Shown piece by piece: positions 32,781-44,815 of a DNA stretch of 64,000 bases (its first letter is position 1; every line of letters begins with the position of its first letter). The translations under genes were made by a program, and so were the position numbers. Below the pieces are notes generated by a model. That model made no database searches. It was not told the DNA's origin and saw only the letters and a program-made list of their open reading frames with translations. The DNA is from Aureobasidium sp. EXF-3400 (taxonomy: Eukaryota; Ascomycota; Dothideomycetes; Dothideales; Saccotheciaceae): positions 85,196 through 149,195 of the forward strand of contig SWBL01000099.1 of assembly GCA_024195585.1 (NCBI GenBank), read 5' to 3'.

Positions 32781-35700
32781 ATGGATCAACAAGATCTAAC
32801 GTCTACCGAAGGCAAAAAGAGAGACCAGGACGATCTTGCCAAGGAAGCACACGATGAGCCCGCAACTGGTGTCGGCTCCTTCATGGAGCGGCAATACAAC
32901 CTCGCAGATCGTGAGGCCATGCCAGCTGCGAAGAAACAGAAGATCGACGACGATAACGATGCTACGAAACACAAGGCAACCTTCAAGGGTGGCAAAGACG
33001 GCGTGATTGGTCAGTATCTTAAGGAGCAACGTGACCAGGGCGCTCGCGAAGCAGGACCATCCGCAGCCATCGATCTCACTGCAGACGACGACGACATCGA
33101 AGTGGTGTCAGTGAAGTCAACTGGTCAGGATCCCAAACGTGAGATCTGTCTTGGCTCCATTACCGCAAAGGTCATGGCACACAAGGTTCCCGCCGCGAAC
33201 AGAAACCTGAGCAAGTACTCCGCGAACTGGCCACCAGCCAAGATGCAGCTTCAACCCAGAGTGGGCCAGGAGAAGGTCTATCTCGCGATTGACGGCAAGG
33301 GTGTTGAGTTCGGCAAGCTGGACATCATCACTGTCAATGCTCTTGCTCCTCTTTTCAAGAATCCTCACCTCAAGTTGCGCCTTGCATCCCTCATCAAAGA
33401 GCGCCCCAAGGAGCCTGACGAACAACCTGGACAGTCTATCTCGAAATCTCTGGACATTTCGATCACTCTGTACAGTGCCGCTGAACATGCTAAAGGAATC
33501 GGAAGACATCTCAGCCAGCGTCAGATCTTCTTGTACAAGCCCACCGTCGTTCCACATGGCACCGAAGTCCTCAACCCGCATGTTCCTAACTACGATGTCG
33601 TTCCGAAGAGCAGTACCTCCGCAACCGTGACAGCTCAATCAACCACTGGATACCGAGTTCGGACTACCGAGGAGATCAAGAGCGATGTTCTCTCCATGTT
33701 CGACAGACTCGGAAAGACAGAGGAGCTCCCCGAAGCTGAAGCCGATTCAACACTTGTCAAGACAGAGCTCATGCAGCATCAGAAGCAAGCTCTCTGGTTC
33801 TTGACCAAGCACGAGACACCTACACCACCTGAAGAGGATCCGCTGTGGAAGTTCGCAATTCGCAAGGACGGTACCCGAGCTTGGTACAACGTGATTACCG
33901 GCGATGAGATGAAGAAGATCAGCCCCATTCTGGGTGGTCTCCTGGCTGATCAGATGGGTTTGGGCAAGACGCTCAGCATCCTCTCCTTGATCTGTGCAAC
34001 TCTCAAAGAGGCAAGAGCTTTTGGCGCTGGCGAAATGGACGACAGCGACCGAGTCAACGAGAATATCGTGCGCCGTTCTGGTGGTACTCTGCTTCTCTGC
34101 CCCAAATCAGTCATCTCAAACTGGCAAGAGCAGATCGGCCAGCACTTAGACAAGGCAAAGGTCAAATACTACATGTACCACGGCAACAAGAGAGAGCAAG
34201 ATCTCGATATTCTCGCTCAGTATGACATTGTTGTCACATCTTACAGCATTGCCGCCAGCGAGCATATGTCCTCCTCCAAGAACTACAGCGCGCTTTCAGA
34301 GATCGCATGGTTCCGTATCGTTTTGGACGAGGCACACATGATCCGTAACCAGAATACCGCTACCTTCACAGCTGCTTGTGCTCTAGTCAGCAAGCGCCGT
34401 TGGGCGGTCACCGGAACTCCTGTGCAGAACAGACTCGATGACTTTGGTGCCCTCGTCAAGTTCCTCAAGATCTACCCATTCTCCGACAAGGGTATTTTCG
34501 AAAAGCATTTCATGGCTCCTTTCAAGTCAGGCGATCCTCAAGTGCTCGACAACCTTCGCCTTCTTGTATCCAGTATCACACTTAGACGTTCGAAGGATAG
34601 AATTGACTTGCCTGGTCGTCTTGAAGAAATTGTTCGTCTTCCCTTCTCATCTGAAGAGCAGGCTCTCTACGATGCATTCGCCAAGGACGCGAACAGGAAG
34701 GTGCGCGCCATGACACGTGGTAGCGACCGTCTGAGAGGCAGAAGTTATGCTCATGTCTTGGTCAACATTACCAGACTCAGACTGCTTTGTGCACATGGAA
34801 GAGAGCTGCTCAGCGAGGATGACATGAAGGTGCTTCAAGGCACCTCTTATGAGACCGCGATCGATCTGGGTGAGGAAGAGGATGCTGAGAAGCCCGTCAT
34901 GACCAAGGAGCAAGTTTACGACACCTTCCATCTCTTGCGCGAGAGCACCATGGACGTGTGCTCGTGCTGCATGAACGGCATCGGCCAGCTCGAACCTCCC
35001 GCTGATAACGATAGCGGCACATCGGACAGTGAAGATGAGAACGAAGAAGACATTATCGGCTATCTCACTCCGTGTCTGCACTTGGTCTGCCCAGCTTGCG
35101 CCGACAGGTACTGGAGCGAGCTCAAGGGCACACAGACCCGCGACAACTATGCTACCTGCCCCCAATGCGAGCAATACGTCAAAGCCGTCCTGCACCCCAT
35201 CAGCCAAAAGGACGTCGACGACGATCTCGCAGCCCGCCAAAAGAAGAAGGGTCAGATCAAGAGCAAGAAGGGCGTTGAGTACGGTGGTCCTCACACCAAA
35301 GTCAAGGCCCTCATCGATGACCTCCGGCGCCACGCCAAAGAGTCAAAGGAGCTTGTTGAGATCGGCGAGCCACCCATCCGCAGCGTCGTCTTCTCAGGCT
35401 GGACAGCCTACCTCGACTTGATCGAAATCGCCCTCAAGGACAACAACATCGGCTTCCTGCGTCTCGACGGCAAACTCTCAGTCAGCGCCCGCACCGCCGT
35501 CCTCGACCGCTTCAAGACCGACCCATCCATCTCCGTCTGCATCGTCTCCATCAAAGCCGGCGGCCAAGGTCTCAACTTCACAGCCGCCAACAACGTCTTC
35601 ATGATGGAACCCCAATTCAACCCTGGCGTTGAACTGCAAGCCATCGACCGCGTGCACCGCTTGGGCCAAAAGCGCGACGTGGTCATCAGACGCTTCATCA

Positions 35701-35837
35701 TGGCCAACAGCTTTGAAGAAAAAATTGTCGAGTTGCAGAAGAAGAAGATTGAACTTGCTAATCTGGCTACCGGCCAAGGCAAAGTGGTTAAGCAGGATGC
35801 CAAGGAGATTTTCCAGAACTTGATGAGTTTGTTCTGA
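32781..35837 (+). CDS. SNF2-family helicase with RING finger (Rad5/HLTF-like)
   Basis: A nuclear ATP-dependent DNA translocase and probable ubiquitin ligase for replication-fork repair or chromatin remodelling. A single exon encodes 1018 aa from MDQQDLTSTEGK; an upstream spliced exon is possible. The N-terminus is acidic with a KKQK nuclear signal and DLTADDDDIEVVSV, a SUMO-interaction-like motif. A domain at about 110-260 (EICLGSITAKVMAHKVP onward) occupies the position of the HIRAN DNA-end-binding domain, but I could not confirm the fold. The SNF2 N-lobe has the Walker A region DQMGLGKTLSILS, the box VLDEAHMIRN, and VTGTPVQNRLDDFGAL. A C3HC4 RING is inserted between the lobes: CSCCMNG, CLHLVCPACADRYW, CPQCEQYV. 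The C-lobe shows VVFSGWTAYLDLIEIAL, SIKAGGQGLNFTAAN and IDRVHRLGQKRDV. The RING inserted within SNF2 is diagnostic of the Rad5/Rad16/Uls1/HLTF group; which member cannot be fixed by eye. Confidence 0.92.
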   Translation: MDQQDLTSTEGKKRDQDDLAKEAHDEPATGVGSFMERQYNLADREAMPAAKKQKIDDDNDATKHKATFKGGKDGVIGQYLKEQRDQGAREAGPSAAIDLTADDDDIEVVSVKSTGQDPKREICLGSITAKVMAHKVPAANRNLSKYSANWPPAKMQLQPRVGQEKVYLAIDGKGVEFGKLDIITVNALAPLFKNPHLKLRLASLIKERPKEPDEQPGQSISKSLDISITLYSAAEHAKGIGRHLSQRQIFLYKPTVVPHGTEVLNPHVPNYDVVPKSSTSATVTAQSTTGYRVRTTEEIKSDVLSMFDRLGKTEELPEAEADSTLVKTELMQHQKQALWFLTKHETPTPPEEDPLWKFAIRKDGTRAWYNVITGDEMKKISPILGGLLADQMGLGKTLSILSLICATLKEARAFGAGEMDDSDRVNENIVRRSGGTLLLCPKSVISNWQEQIGQHLDKAKVKYYMYHGNKREQDLDILAQYDIVVTSYSIAASEHMSSSKNYSALSEIAWFRIVLDEAHMIRNQNTATFTAACALVSKRRWAVTGTPVQNRLDDFGALVKFLKIYPFSDKGIFEKHFMAPFKSGDPQVLDNLRLLVSSITLRRSKDRIDLPGRLEEIVRLPFSSEEQALYDAFAKDANRKVRAMTRGSDRLRGRSYAHVLVNITRLRLLCAHGRELLSEDDMKVLQGTSYETAIDLGEEEDAEKPVMTKEQVYDTFHLLRESTMDVCSCCMNGIGQLEPPADNDSGTSDSEDENEEDIIGYLTPCLHLVCPACADRYWSELKGTQTRDNYATCPQCEQYVKAVLHPISQKDVDDDLAARQKKKGQIKSKKGVEYGGPHTKVKALIDDLRRHAKESKELVEIGEPPIRSVVFSGWTAYLDLIEIALKDNNIGFLRLDGKLSVSARTAVLDRFKTDPSISVCIVSIKAGGQGLNFTAANNVFMMEPQFNPGVELQAIDRVHRLGQKRDVVIRRFIMANSFEEKIVELQKKKIELANLATGQGKVVKQDAKEIFQNLMSLF

Positions 35838-36357
35838 GCGTGGTTTATTGAGAGAGAGGAGACACGAAGGACATGCAAAAAGGCGTAAAAGGCGCAGGGA
35901 TTATTAGATGTTAAAGGAAGGGAGGGAAAGGGATGCTGGAGAGAAGAGGGCTTGAACGCGGAAGAAGTGCGTTAAGGGAGAAAGGATCAAGGGGAAGGAG
36001 GACGTACAAGCAAGCAAGAGGAAGAGCGACTGGTTCGGTTCCTCCAACTCAGAGCTGCAAGCTACGTCAAGTATCGTGAGCAATGAATATACGCTTCAAA
36101 AACGCCCATGTGACAATCAGAGTCCTCAAGTGCCTATGCAATAACAAAGGATCACGACGGTGAGACAGTTACGTACAAATGGAACATCAAGATTGCTTTC
36201 GTCTTTCGCTATGCATGATGATCCATTCTATGAAAGAAAAAATTTGCGCCCCGCATATGGTATTTATACATACAGTTCTTGAAGCCAGTTCTCATCAACA
36301 CCCAGAGATCCATGTTTTCCTTTTGGCTCATCATTCAGGTTACTGATAGGCGATAGT
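35838..36357. other. Convergent 3' region
   Basis: About 520 bp between the helicase and ETF alpha stop codons. A purine-rich tract follows the helicase stop (about 35850-36020, rich in GGAAG and GAGAG). No gene recognised. Confidence 0.5.
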
Positions 36358-37459
36358 CTATTGCTTGAGCTTCTCAGTGAGCTCAGGGACCTTCTCGAAG
36401 AGATCACCAACAAGACCAACGTCGGCAACCTGGAAGATGGGTGCATCGGCGTCCTTGTTAATGGCAGCAATGACCTTGCTGTCCTTCATGCCAGCGAGAT
36501 GTTGGATGGCGCCACTGATACCGGCACAGAGGTAAAGCTGAGGAGCAACGTTCTTGCCAGTCTGGCCGACCTGCAAACTGTTGTCTGCGAAACCACTGTC
36601 GACAGCAGCACGGGAGGCACCAATGGCGGCACCGAGGGCATCGGCAAGTGGGGGCATGATGCGGTCGAACTCTTCCTTGGACTTGAGACCACGACCTCCA
36701 GAGACGACCTTCTCGGCAGTGGCGAGGTCAGGACGGTCCGAGGTAGCGAGGTCTTCGCTGATCCACTCAGTAGGGCACTCGACCTTGGGGTCGACGCCCT
36801 CCTCGACGGAAGCGCTACCACCCTCTGCGGCACCTGAGGGGAAAGCAGTACCACGAACGGTAACAACCTTGGGGCTATCGGCGGTCTGAACGGTAAGGAT
36901 GGCGTTACCAGCGTAGATGGGACGGACGAAGGTGTCTTCTGACTCGATGCTTGTAATGTCTGAGATTTGCTGGACGTCGAGCATGGCGGCGACTCGAGGC
37001 ATCAAGTTCTTGCCGAATGCAGAGTGGCCAGCGAGGACGTGAGAGAAGCCACCCTTCTTGATGTTCTCGACGAGAAGGGGAGCGTAGTTCTCGGGGAGAC
37101 CCTAGAGGATTCTATGAGTGACCTTGTTCTGGAGGCGAGGAACGGTCACATACCTTGTCGTACGAGGCATTGTCGACGTAGATGACCTTCTCAAGACCCT
37201 CGACCTTTGCGGCCTCTTCGGCAACAGCCTTGACGTTGGATCCAGCGACGAAACCAGTGACGGAGCCACCGAGTTTCATGGCAGCGCTCACGGCGGCAAG
37301 CGATGACATGTTCAGCTTTCCCTCTCGTTGTTCCAGGACGGCCAGAGTGGAGAGCAGGCGAGCGAGGGCAGCATCGCGCGACAGAGGAGCGGTAACTCTA
37401 GGGCGCATGCATGCTGAGCGGGCTTGCCGCAAGGCAGTCTGTCGTGCTGCTGAGAACAT
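36358..37459 (-). CDS. ETFA: Electron transfer flavoprotein alpha subunit
   Basis: A mitochondrial matrix FAD protein that passes electrons from acyl-CoA and amino-acid dehydrogenases to ETF:ubiquinone oxidoreductase. Two exons, 37154..37459 and 36358..37101, are joined over a 52-nt intron (donor GTATGT, acceptor CTAG), giving 349 aa, the usual length. The presequence [19 protein letters not shown] is Arg-rich without acidic residues. The N-terminal domain contains [10 protein letters not shown] and [18 protein letters not shown]. The C-terminal FAD domain has [34 protein letters not shown] then GAIQHLAGM, the family signature, and [20 protein letters not shown]. An in-frame Met at 37555 lies upstream but would add 32 residues without targeting character, so 37459 is preferred. 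The gene is divergent from the SWI3-type gene. The beta subunit is not in the window. Confidence 0.96.
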
Positions 37460-38085
37460 GGTTGTGGTATGTGCAAATAGAATGGAATCTTGACTCTGGA
37501 AACTCCCCGCGCTCTTTGCATACAAAGATGGTTCCCCGAAGCCGAGGTCGGCCAAGAAGCTTCTTTCCCCAGCGGGAAGTCACCACCGAGGAACGTCTAC
37601 CTACTCCGAGAGTCCGAGTAAAACACAGTTTGTGACTTCCGAGTTCAGCCAGAACATCGTGTTACCATGCATCTGTAGACTGAACTGCAATGCCCATACA
37701 GATAGACTTTGTTCTACTGACTATGCTTGGTCTCTCGATTTATACATGATACAAGTAGTGTTGCTCGGAAGAGAGCAGTGAGTTTCTGTCAAGCCTTGGT
37801 CTGAGTCGCAGACAGTAGTTCACAAAGATCCAACAGCCTGTTGTATGTCTACAGTAGTTCTTGCGGCCAAAAGCTGTGCATTGTTTATGATAGGTAGATA
37901 CCTAATCACTCGAACACTTCACTGCTTGCCTCTAATGCGGCTAAACTCCGGCTGCAATGGTTTGCGGAGAGTTCGGTGGCCGCAAGCGCGGAGGATCAGA
38001 CGCGTCGGGCCCTTTCTATACCAAGTGATAACTCCATCTATTAGTTCATTACTCACGCGTTTCCACCTCCCCGCATTGTCGCATC
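37460..38085. other. Divergent promoter region, ETFA and SWI3-type gene
   Basis: About 630 bp between two start codons. Plus-strand frames of 60-100 codons show no known motif. No clear TATA or CCAAT element stood out. Confidence 0.45.
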
Positions 38086-40305
38086 ATGGATCCTCTTGCA
38101 AGCGAAGATACCACCAATGCGCCCGGAGCTGTGTCTGATGAATTGATTCAAGCCGAGAATGAGCAGGTCGAAGAGCAGCAGCGGGAGCAGCAACAAGAAG
38201 CTCAAGGTACAGCCACTCATCAACCAACAACTTTGCGCGCGCCATTAACCAACCCGCCCAGACGCAGAAGACACCTCTATGATGGACGACACAAATGCCA
38301 AGTCACCCTCAGACAACCCGCTAGATGCGCCCGACGGCCCTCCTGCCGAGAACGATGTCCAACCCGCCGACGATGAGGACATGGCTGATGCCAACGAGGA
38401 TTCCAAGGACGCTCCAGAGGCCGCCGAAGACACCATGGATGCAACACAACCCCAGGACACACAGCAACAGACAAAGACTCAAGTCGAGGCATCGGCTCGT
38501 TCACATCTGATCGAGCAAACCCACGCCATCATTCTGCCCTCATACAGTGCCTGGTTCGACATGCACCAAATACACAACCTTGAACGCAAGGCTCTGCCCG
38601 AGTTCTTCAACTCGCGCAACCGCTCAAAGACCCCTGCCGTCTACAAAGACTACCGCGACTTTATGATTAACACATACCGCCTGAACCCCCAAGAATACTT
38701 GACTGTTACCGCCTGCCGTCGTAACTTGGCTGGTGATGTCTGCGCAATCATGCGCGTTCACGCCTTCCTTGAGCAGTGGGGCTTGATCAACTACCAAGTA
38801 CGCTTGCGCAAAGCATTTTGCCCATGATCCAAACTGACAGCCTCTAGATTGACCCTGACACTCGACCATCCAACATTGCGCCACCATTCACTGGTCATTT
38901 CCGCATTACCGCCGATACTCCTCGTGGTCTGCAGCCCCATCAACCTGCTCCTAACTCGACAGTCACCGCTGGACGCCCGAACCCTGGCACCGACCGCCTG
39001 GCAAGCGCTACTCCTGCTATCAAGTCCGACTTGAACCTCGAAGTCAGACGAAACATCTACGAATCTACTGGAAAGGACGTCAGCTCTAAGCAAGAGAACG
39101 GCACTGATCTTGAAGAATCACTCAAACAGCCAGGCAAGCAGTACCACTGTTACTCGTGCGGCAAAGATTGCACACGCGTACGCTACCACAACGCAAAAGC
39201 CCCTCCAGCCTCAGTCGCTGGAAAGAATGGTGCCATGCTCAAGTTCGACCTGTGCCCTTCGTGTTTCATGGAAGGTAGATACCCCAACTCGACTGGTCCC
39301 GCCGATTACACCAAGCTGGAGAACGAGAAATACACAACTATTGCTGATCGCGAGGCACCCTGGGCTGACTCGGAGTTGTTGCTGTTGTTGGAGGGTCTGG
39401 AGCTGTTTGACGAGAACTGGGAACAGATTGCTAACCATGTTGGAAGCCGCACAAGGGAAGAGTGCGTTCTCAAGTTCTTGCAGCTTGAAATTGAGGACAA
39501 GTACCTTGAGGGTGAAGACACAGTCGACGGTGCCTCAAACAACCTGGCTTTCCTGAGCAATGGCCGTGTTCCCTTCTCACAAGCAGATAACCCGGTCATG
39601 TCGGTCATGAGCTTCCTCGCCGGTCTCGCTGACCCTGCTGTCGCCGCAGTTGCAGCAGGCAAGACAGTGGAACAGATGAGAAAGCAACTTCGCAGCAACC
39701 TGGAGAAGGAATCAGCACCGGTTGAATCAGAAAAGGAGAAGGAGACTTCGGCCGAACAAGCAGAGCCCTCGAAAGACGACAACTCTATGGAGGTTGACGA
39801 CAAGCCCACAGCCGAGAAGTCCTCAAGCCCTAAGCCTCTCAAGGAGGAGCCCAAGGACGCTGCATCCTCACCTGCCACATTGGCTCTCAGCCTGACAGCC
39901 GCTCGTTCCTCAGCTTTGGCCTCACACACCGAACGTCACATCAGCTCGCTAGTTTCATCAGCCGTCAACCTGCACATGCAAAAGCTGGAGCTTAAGCTGC
40001 AACAATTCGACGAGATGGAGACTCTGCTCCAGACCGAGCGCAGAGACCTTGAACGCCAACGTCAACGCCTCTTCTTCGACCGCTTACAGTTCAAGCGCAG
40101 AGTCGCTGATGTCGAGAGCAAATTCGCAAGCATGGGTGTTTCCGTCGAGAGCGATGTCAGAGCAGCCGCTCAGGGCGCAGCCGAAGACAAGGGAGACAAG
40201 CTTGGAGTTGTAGGAACCCAGGAAGGCGCAGCTGTTGCTCAACAAGGCGACGACATCAAGCCTGCCAGTGCGGACGAGGCTGGATACAAAACCGCTGAGA
40301 TGTAG
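38086..40305 (+). CDS. SWI3: SWI/SNF and RSC chromatin-remodelling subunit Swi3/Rsc8
   Basis: A core scaffold subunit of ATP-dependent chromatin remodellers. Three exons are read: 38086..38206, 38262..38797 and 38848..40305, giving 704 aa. An acidic, Gln-rich N-terminus (about 1-125) precedes the SWIRM domain at about 130-225 ([51 protein letters not shown]). A ZZ-type zinc finger lies near 320-375 ([31 protein letters not shown]). The SANT domain follows at about 395-450 ([40 protein letters not shown]). The C-terminal third has a Lys/Glu-rich stretch and the leucine-rich coiled coil used for dimerisation ([20 protein letters not shown] onward). Domain order SWIRM-ZZ-SANT-coiled coil is diagnostic. 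Many filamentous fungi have one such protein shared by SWI/SNF and RSC, so Swi3 versus Rsc8 is left open. Confidence 0.95.
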
Positions 40306-40677
40306 TATATCTCAGACAGTTTTGGTGCATGGGCAATGATATGATAGCGGTCGGCGTTCTTTCTAAACAAGCACAAAGCACCTGCAGGGCTTTTTCTGGG
40401 CTTTAGGATAAGGGGTGGGGTTCAAAGATCAAGTTTTCTTCCTTCTTGGAGTTTCTCTTTTCTATAATTGCTGCACAAAATCAACAAATCAGACTTGACA
40501 TTATCGATCAGACTTCCACGATTGCTACAATTCCTGTCACGAATAGACACTGTTTGCTGAAGTGATCTTAGCCACAGCCGCTGCGCGTCATCACATCATC
40601 TGTCTGGCACTGTAATTACAAACTGCACAAGTCCAATCTTGGGAACGAATATCACCAAAATCATCATGATTAGGATC
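40306..40677. other. Convergent 3' region
   Basis: About 370 bp between the SWI3-type stop and the stop of the minus-strand Zn2Cys6 factor. It should hold the two 3' UTRs. Nothing else was recognised. Confidence 0.5.
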
Positions 40678-43504
40678 TCAAAACCAGCCACCACTACTAA
40701 TATTGCCATTTCCCCAATTCCCAGACCAATTCACAGGTTGACCAGCAGTAGGATCCAGCACTGCTGCATTATCCTCGAGTCCGAATTGCCGTACAAGCTG
40801 ATCCCAGTTTTGCCAATCGATTTCTCCCGTATTGTCGAATGGGGAGAAACCAGGTGGTGTGGGGTTGTTATTGTTGTTGGTCATATTCATGTTCATATTG
40901 ACATTACCGCCATTTGGGGATTGATGGTTTGTAGTGTGGAAATTTGGAGGTGTTGTTGCTTGTTGAGGGGATGGTCGTTGGTATGTTGTGCCGTTGAAGG
41001 AGGGATAGCCTTGTTGTGAAGAAGGGTTGTTTGCAGATGTATCCATGGGAATGGTGGTTTGAACTATGCTTCTTGATGTGTCTGGCGCTAGGAGTGAGAC
41101 GTCCATTGGGTCATCGCTTAATACCACGGCTTCTATACTCTTTGGTGAGTTCATCAGCTCCGTCGAGTCTATTGGCTGTGTACCATATGCAGCAGGACGC
41201 ATGAAACGGGACAATTGTGCTGCACTCAGCGGCGCTCTGACCATGCGTGGTTGAGGAAGGATTGGCGACATTCCTGGCGGTGTTGCTTGTTTGATTGCTT
41301 CATTCTTTCGAATCGCTTGCAATCTTGCCGTTCGAGCTTTGGCAAGAAGCTTCATTAATGGCTTCCACAGGTGACCGCTGCGTGACTCTTCCTTGGTGGC
41401 TGTTACGGACCAACTAGCCTGGATACACCTCTCGACAGAAGACCATGCTCGATCGACCAGATCACCACTCGTGCGATGGCAGAGCTCACCAAGCAGGAAC
41501 GCCAATGCGTGCCATTGAATATATGTCTTGAAAAGCCAGCTCCACTTTTCTGTACGAGACTCGGTTTCCATGAGCAGCGAATATTCGATATTTTCGAGAC
41601 TTGTGATGAACAATTTCTCCCGGGTCTCTTCGGAAAGACTCTTGCCGCCATCCTTTCTCTGATAAGGGTGATAACTTTGGTCGTGTTAGTTTTGTTGTCA
41701 ATCACCTGCTCAAGGATACTCACATCATTAGCCACATCTTGCTCATCATCAGCCGAGCGACTGTAGCCGTAATCCAATATAGTGGAACCGACATATCCAC
41801 ATGTCGAAGATAACGTTCTTCGAGTCTCTTGTGACACTCATTGATCCATCTCTCCTTGTCCTCGAGTGTGACTGAAGCAAAGAACTCGCCGCATCGTTTA
41901 GGTTCACCAGGCGGGATGTAGTTGAGCCGGCGGAAAGTGTTGGCGACCTCGAACCGGATGAGGCAAAATGACATATCTGTGCAGCCCTGACGTTCGTCGG
42001 GCAGCTTAGTCATGGCAGGATATATGTCTTCATCGTTTATGTTGAGGGGCATCTTCGTGTCAAAGGCTTGCTCGGCTAAAATACTTACTTAGCACTCTAG
42101 GCCTGAAATGGCAAGTTTGGATATGGACTTACTGATGGTAGGATCACTTCCATGATCTTCAGAAGCGCGTACATCTAGGATACATATCTGCCACCACAGA
42201 CGCCTTCGCATCTCAATTTCGAATGGTGGAAGGTTGAAATGCAGGCCGTCTCGATGCACACCAAGAGTCTGCGCAATCCGGACGACGAGGCCAGTCAATG
42301 TCCAGATGACGCGAGCATCGTTGTTCCTGCGCAAGCATATCAAGAAAATCACGATTGCTTGTACAACCATCATTTCTTCTGTGGTAAGAAAGTTTGCCCT
42401 TGCGAGAGCTTGCTCGACACCGAACCGATAGCGTGACAAGAGAAGGCCTTTCTCCTCACCCAACTTGCTGAGACAATCTTTTTCCGAAAGACTGGTGGTA
42501 GCACCATAGTATATAGCGAAGAGCAGGGCCTCGAAGCTTTTGGATAGATTGGCAAGATGAGAGGCAGATGCCAAGATGGTGGGCTCGATGGTAGGGATGT
42601 GGAGAACTTTGACCAGAGGGTCTACACGCTCCTTGTAGACATTCCAGTACGACTCAATCTGGCCAGCGATAGGATGTAGAGACAAAAGGTCGACATTTTG
42701 AGAACTGAAACTAAAGATCCAGCCATGGTGCTGATCAGGCTGAGACTGGATCGGCGATGAATCGTCGCCCTCATCGTCAGTGTCCTGGTTCATTATACCT
42801 TTCAAATCTTCGACCTCGTTGCTGAGGTTGGCCCAGAATGAATTGTTCACGTATCGAGAGCGACCCTCATTGATAACCAGACGACCAAACCTGGTTTCGA
42901 AATTGGCACTACGGGACCCGTCTATGTATTTGTTCTTTGCTGCCCATAGCTCATCTTGGTTACCGTGTTTGTTGGAGCGTGTGGAATCGGGAGGTTCGGG
43001 GCATGTGCCGGTCGTTGGACAAGTCACATCAGGGTGCTCTGAAGGGCGGGCTTCTACGTGGGAGTCAGGCGGAGGGGGATCAGGAAACGACTCTGGATTC
43101 GCAATGTCTACACCGAGGCCTTTGACAACGCCCTCGAGACGGCGCAATCTATCGAGCAGGTCGGCATCTCGTGAATCGCTAACTTTGCGAGGTTTACGGG
43201 GCGCTCTTCCAGGAGTGGGAAAGACACACTCGATGTGAGCGCGAGCGCAATTGGAACAGGGGTGCAACTTGTCGCATTTGACCTTGCGCTTTCGGCAGGT
43301 CACGCATGAGCGCGGATTCAGGACGCGGCCGTGGGCATCCCGTAGCGGTGTTGGAGCCGGTGCCGAGGGTATGGATGACGATGAATGGGCTGTAGGCAGC
43401 GCAGGCGGCAGCGATGATGGCTGGACCGAAGTTGGCAGACGCGACTGACCGGGCAGAGATATCGTGTGCGACAGTGTTGGAGAGGGGCCCGAGTTATCCG
43501 TCAT
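40678..43504 (-). CDS. Zn2Cys6 fungal transcription factor with middle homology domain
   Basis: A nuclear fungal-specific regulator. Three exons are read: 42133..43504, 41724..42075 and 40678..41656, giving 900 aa. The binuclear zinc cluster at about 58-84 is perfect: CVTC, RKRKVK, C, DKLHP, CSNC, ARAHIE, C (C-x2-C-x6-C-x5-C-x2-C-x6-C), followed by a basic linker GRAPRKPRK and a short coiled coil (LLDRLRRLEGVVKGL). The fungal_trans domain occupies about 270-560, with LHIPTIEPTI, ARVIWTLTGLVVRIAQTLGV, HRDGLHFNLPPFEIEMRRRL and WWQICILDVRASEDHG. The C-terminus is Pro/Asn/Gln-rich (NMNMNMTNNNNNPTPPG), a likely activation region. The last splice uses an AG three positions past a nearer CAG, needed to hold frame into KDGGKSLSEETREKLFITS. 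Target genes are unknown; the neighbours are housekeeping genes. Confidence 0.92.
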
Positions 43505-44815
43505 GCTGCAAAAAGTTGATGGTTTTCGCAATCACATCAAGCGCCAACAGATGGACCACCGAAGCCCGAAGGCCGCGATCCAACAGAAAGCACTGACCTT
43601 TTAGGAAGCTTCGACCAGTGCGGGGTGAAAGCGCCCCAAGCGTTTCCTGTCTGTCTGACGAAGTGCCACCAGCTCCAGACCTCAAGTCTCTAACGACTTG
43701 TCAGCTATGCCTCTGTCGCAGCACACCAACCTTTGGATTGATTGTGATAGTGTCCCATTGAACCAGGTTTGGCAGACTCAAGGAGATTTCGATGAAGCAC
43801 TCAGCATTGGGTCTCTTCTCTTTTCGAAGGTATTCCACACGCATGCGTTGCAGACAACAATACGAGATGTGGAGACAGGGGACCTAGAGCGCGGCTCTAA
43901 GTTAAGCATACACTTCTCACAGACCTTACTCCAGCTCTGGTCGACAGCTTCGCTCATTGATCATTCCGCCCTTACTGGTTGGTCAAAGACTCATGTCTCG
44001 AGCGTCTCTGCAGAGAGGAGCTGGGGAGGTTGCGCGTCAAGAGAGTCCAAGACTGAAACTGCGCGTGGATCCCTAGCGATCTTAGAATGACTCGCGCACC
44101 TGAAATATGTCATGGATCCGGTCAGCCCTCGTCCGCTTCTAACGGGAAGTAACTCGTACCGTTCCGCACCTGCCGCCGTTCTTTTTTCTCCAAGGACTAT
44201 GATGCATATGGGTACAAGTAGACGAGTGATTCTGACGAGCAGAGAAGTGCTCCCGCTGGTTCGAGGTTTGTGTGGAAGCTGGGGGTCGATACCGAAGAAA
44301 TGGTCGTTAGGTGCGTCGCGCTAGAGTCCAAGGCGGTGAGCATAGAAGCTCTAGAAAGACGGTGACGAGCTGGCGTTTCAAGACCAGCGAAGCTCGCACT
44401 ACCGCCGAGCATACAGTAATAGAATGCCCTCTGATCTTGAAGCGTGTCCCATTTGCGCGTCATAAGCCAGGATAGCCCCTTATTGTCGCGAAATCTTAGA
44501 GCAGGTGTATGTTGTTCGCTGTTCGACAGTTGTCCAGCGTGGGCGCGATTGATTAAGGTCAACATTTACCTACTTGCTTGTTTCAACGCTGCTCCACCAC
44601 GGCCATTCGCAACACGCAACAGCAATTGTCCCTCGTACACCGCCATCATCCCCCGCCGACTGTGCCCGTGCACTGTCGAGCTCTCCCGATTTCTTCCAAG
44701 TACTTACGAACCAAAAGTACTGTGCATCGTGTACGACCTTGAGCACGCGTGCTCGTCTCCTGCTTCCCTCTCTCCCCCTCCTCGCCGAGTCCAAGTGCCT
44801 TGCCTGGCCTGAACA
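43505..44815. other. Divergent region, Zn2Cys6 factor and cNMP/F-box gene
   Basis: About 1.3 kb between two start codons. A 130-codon plus-strand frame (43698..44090) is open, starting MSAMPLSQHTNLWIDC, but it has no domain I recognise, a Ser/Thr-rich chance-like composition and no supporting splice signals. The last 200 bp before the next gene are strongly pyrimidine-rich. Confidence 0.45.

Noticed and set aside
34647..35333. 228-codon minus-strand frame
   Set aside because: Antisense to the RING region of the SNF2 helicase.
43698..44090. 130-codon plus-strand frame between two divergent genes
   Set aside because: No recognisable domain, chance-like composition and no supporting splice or start context; kept only as a note.
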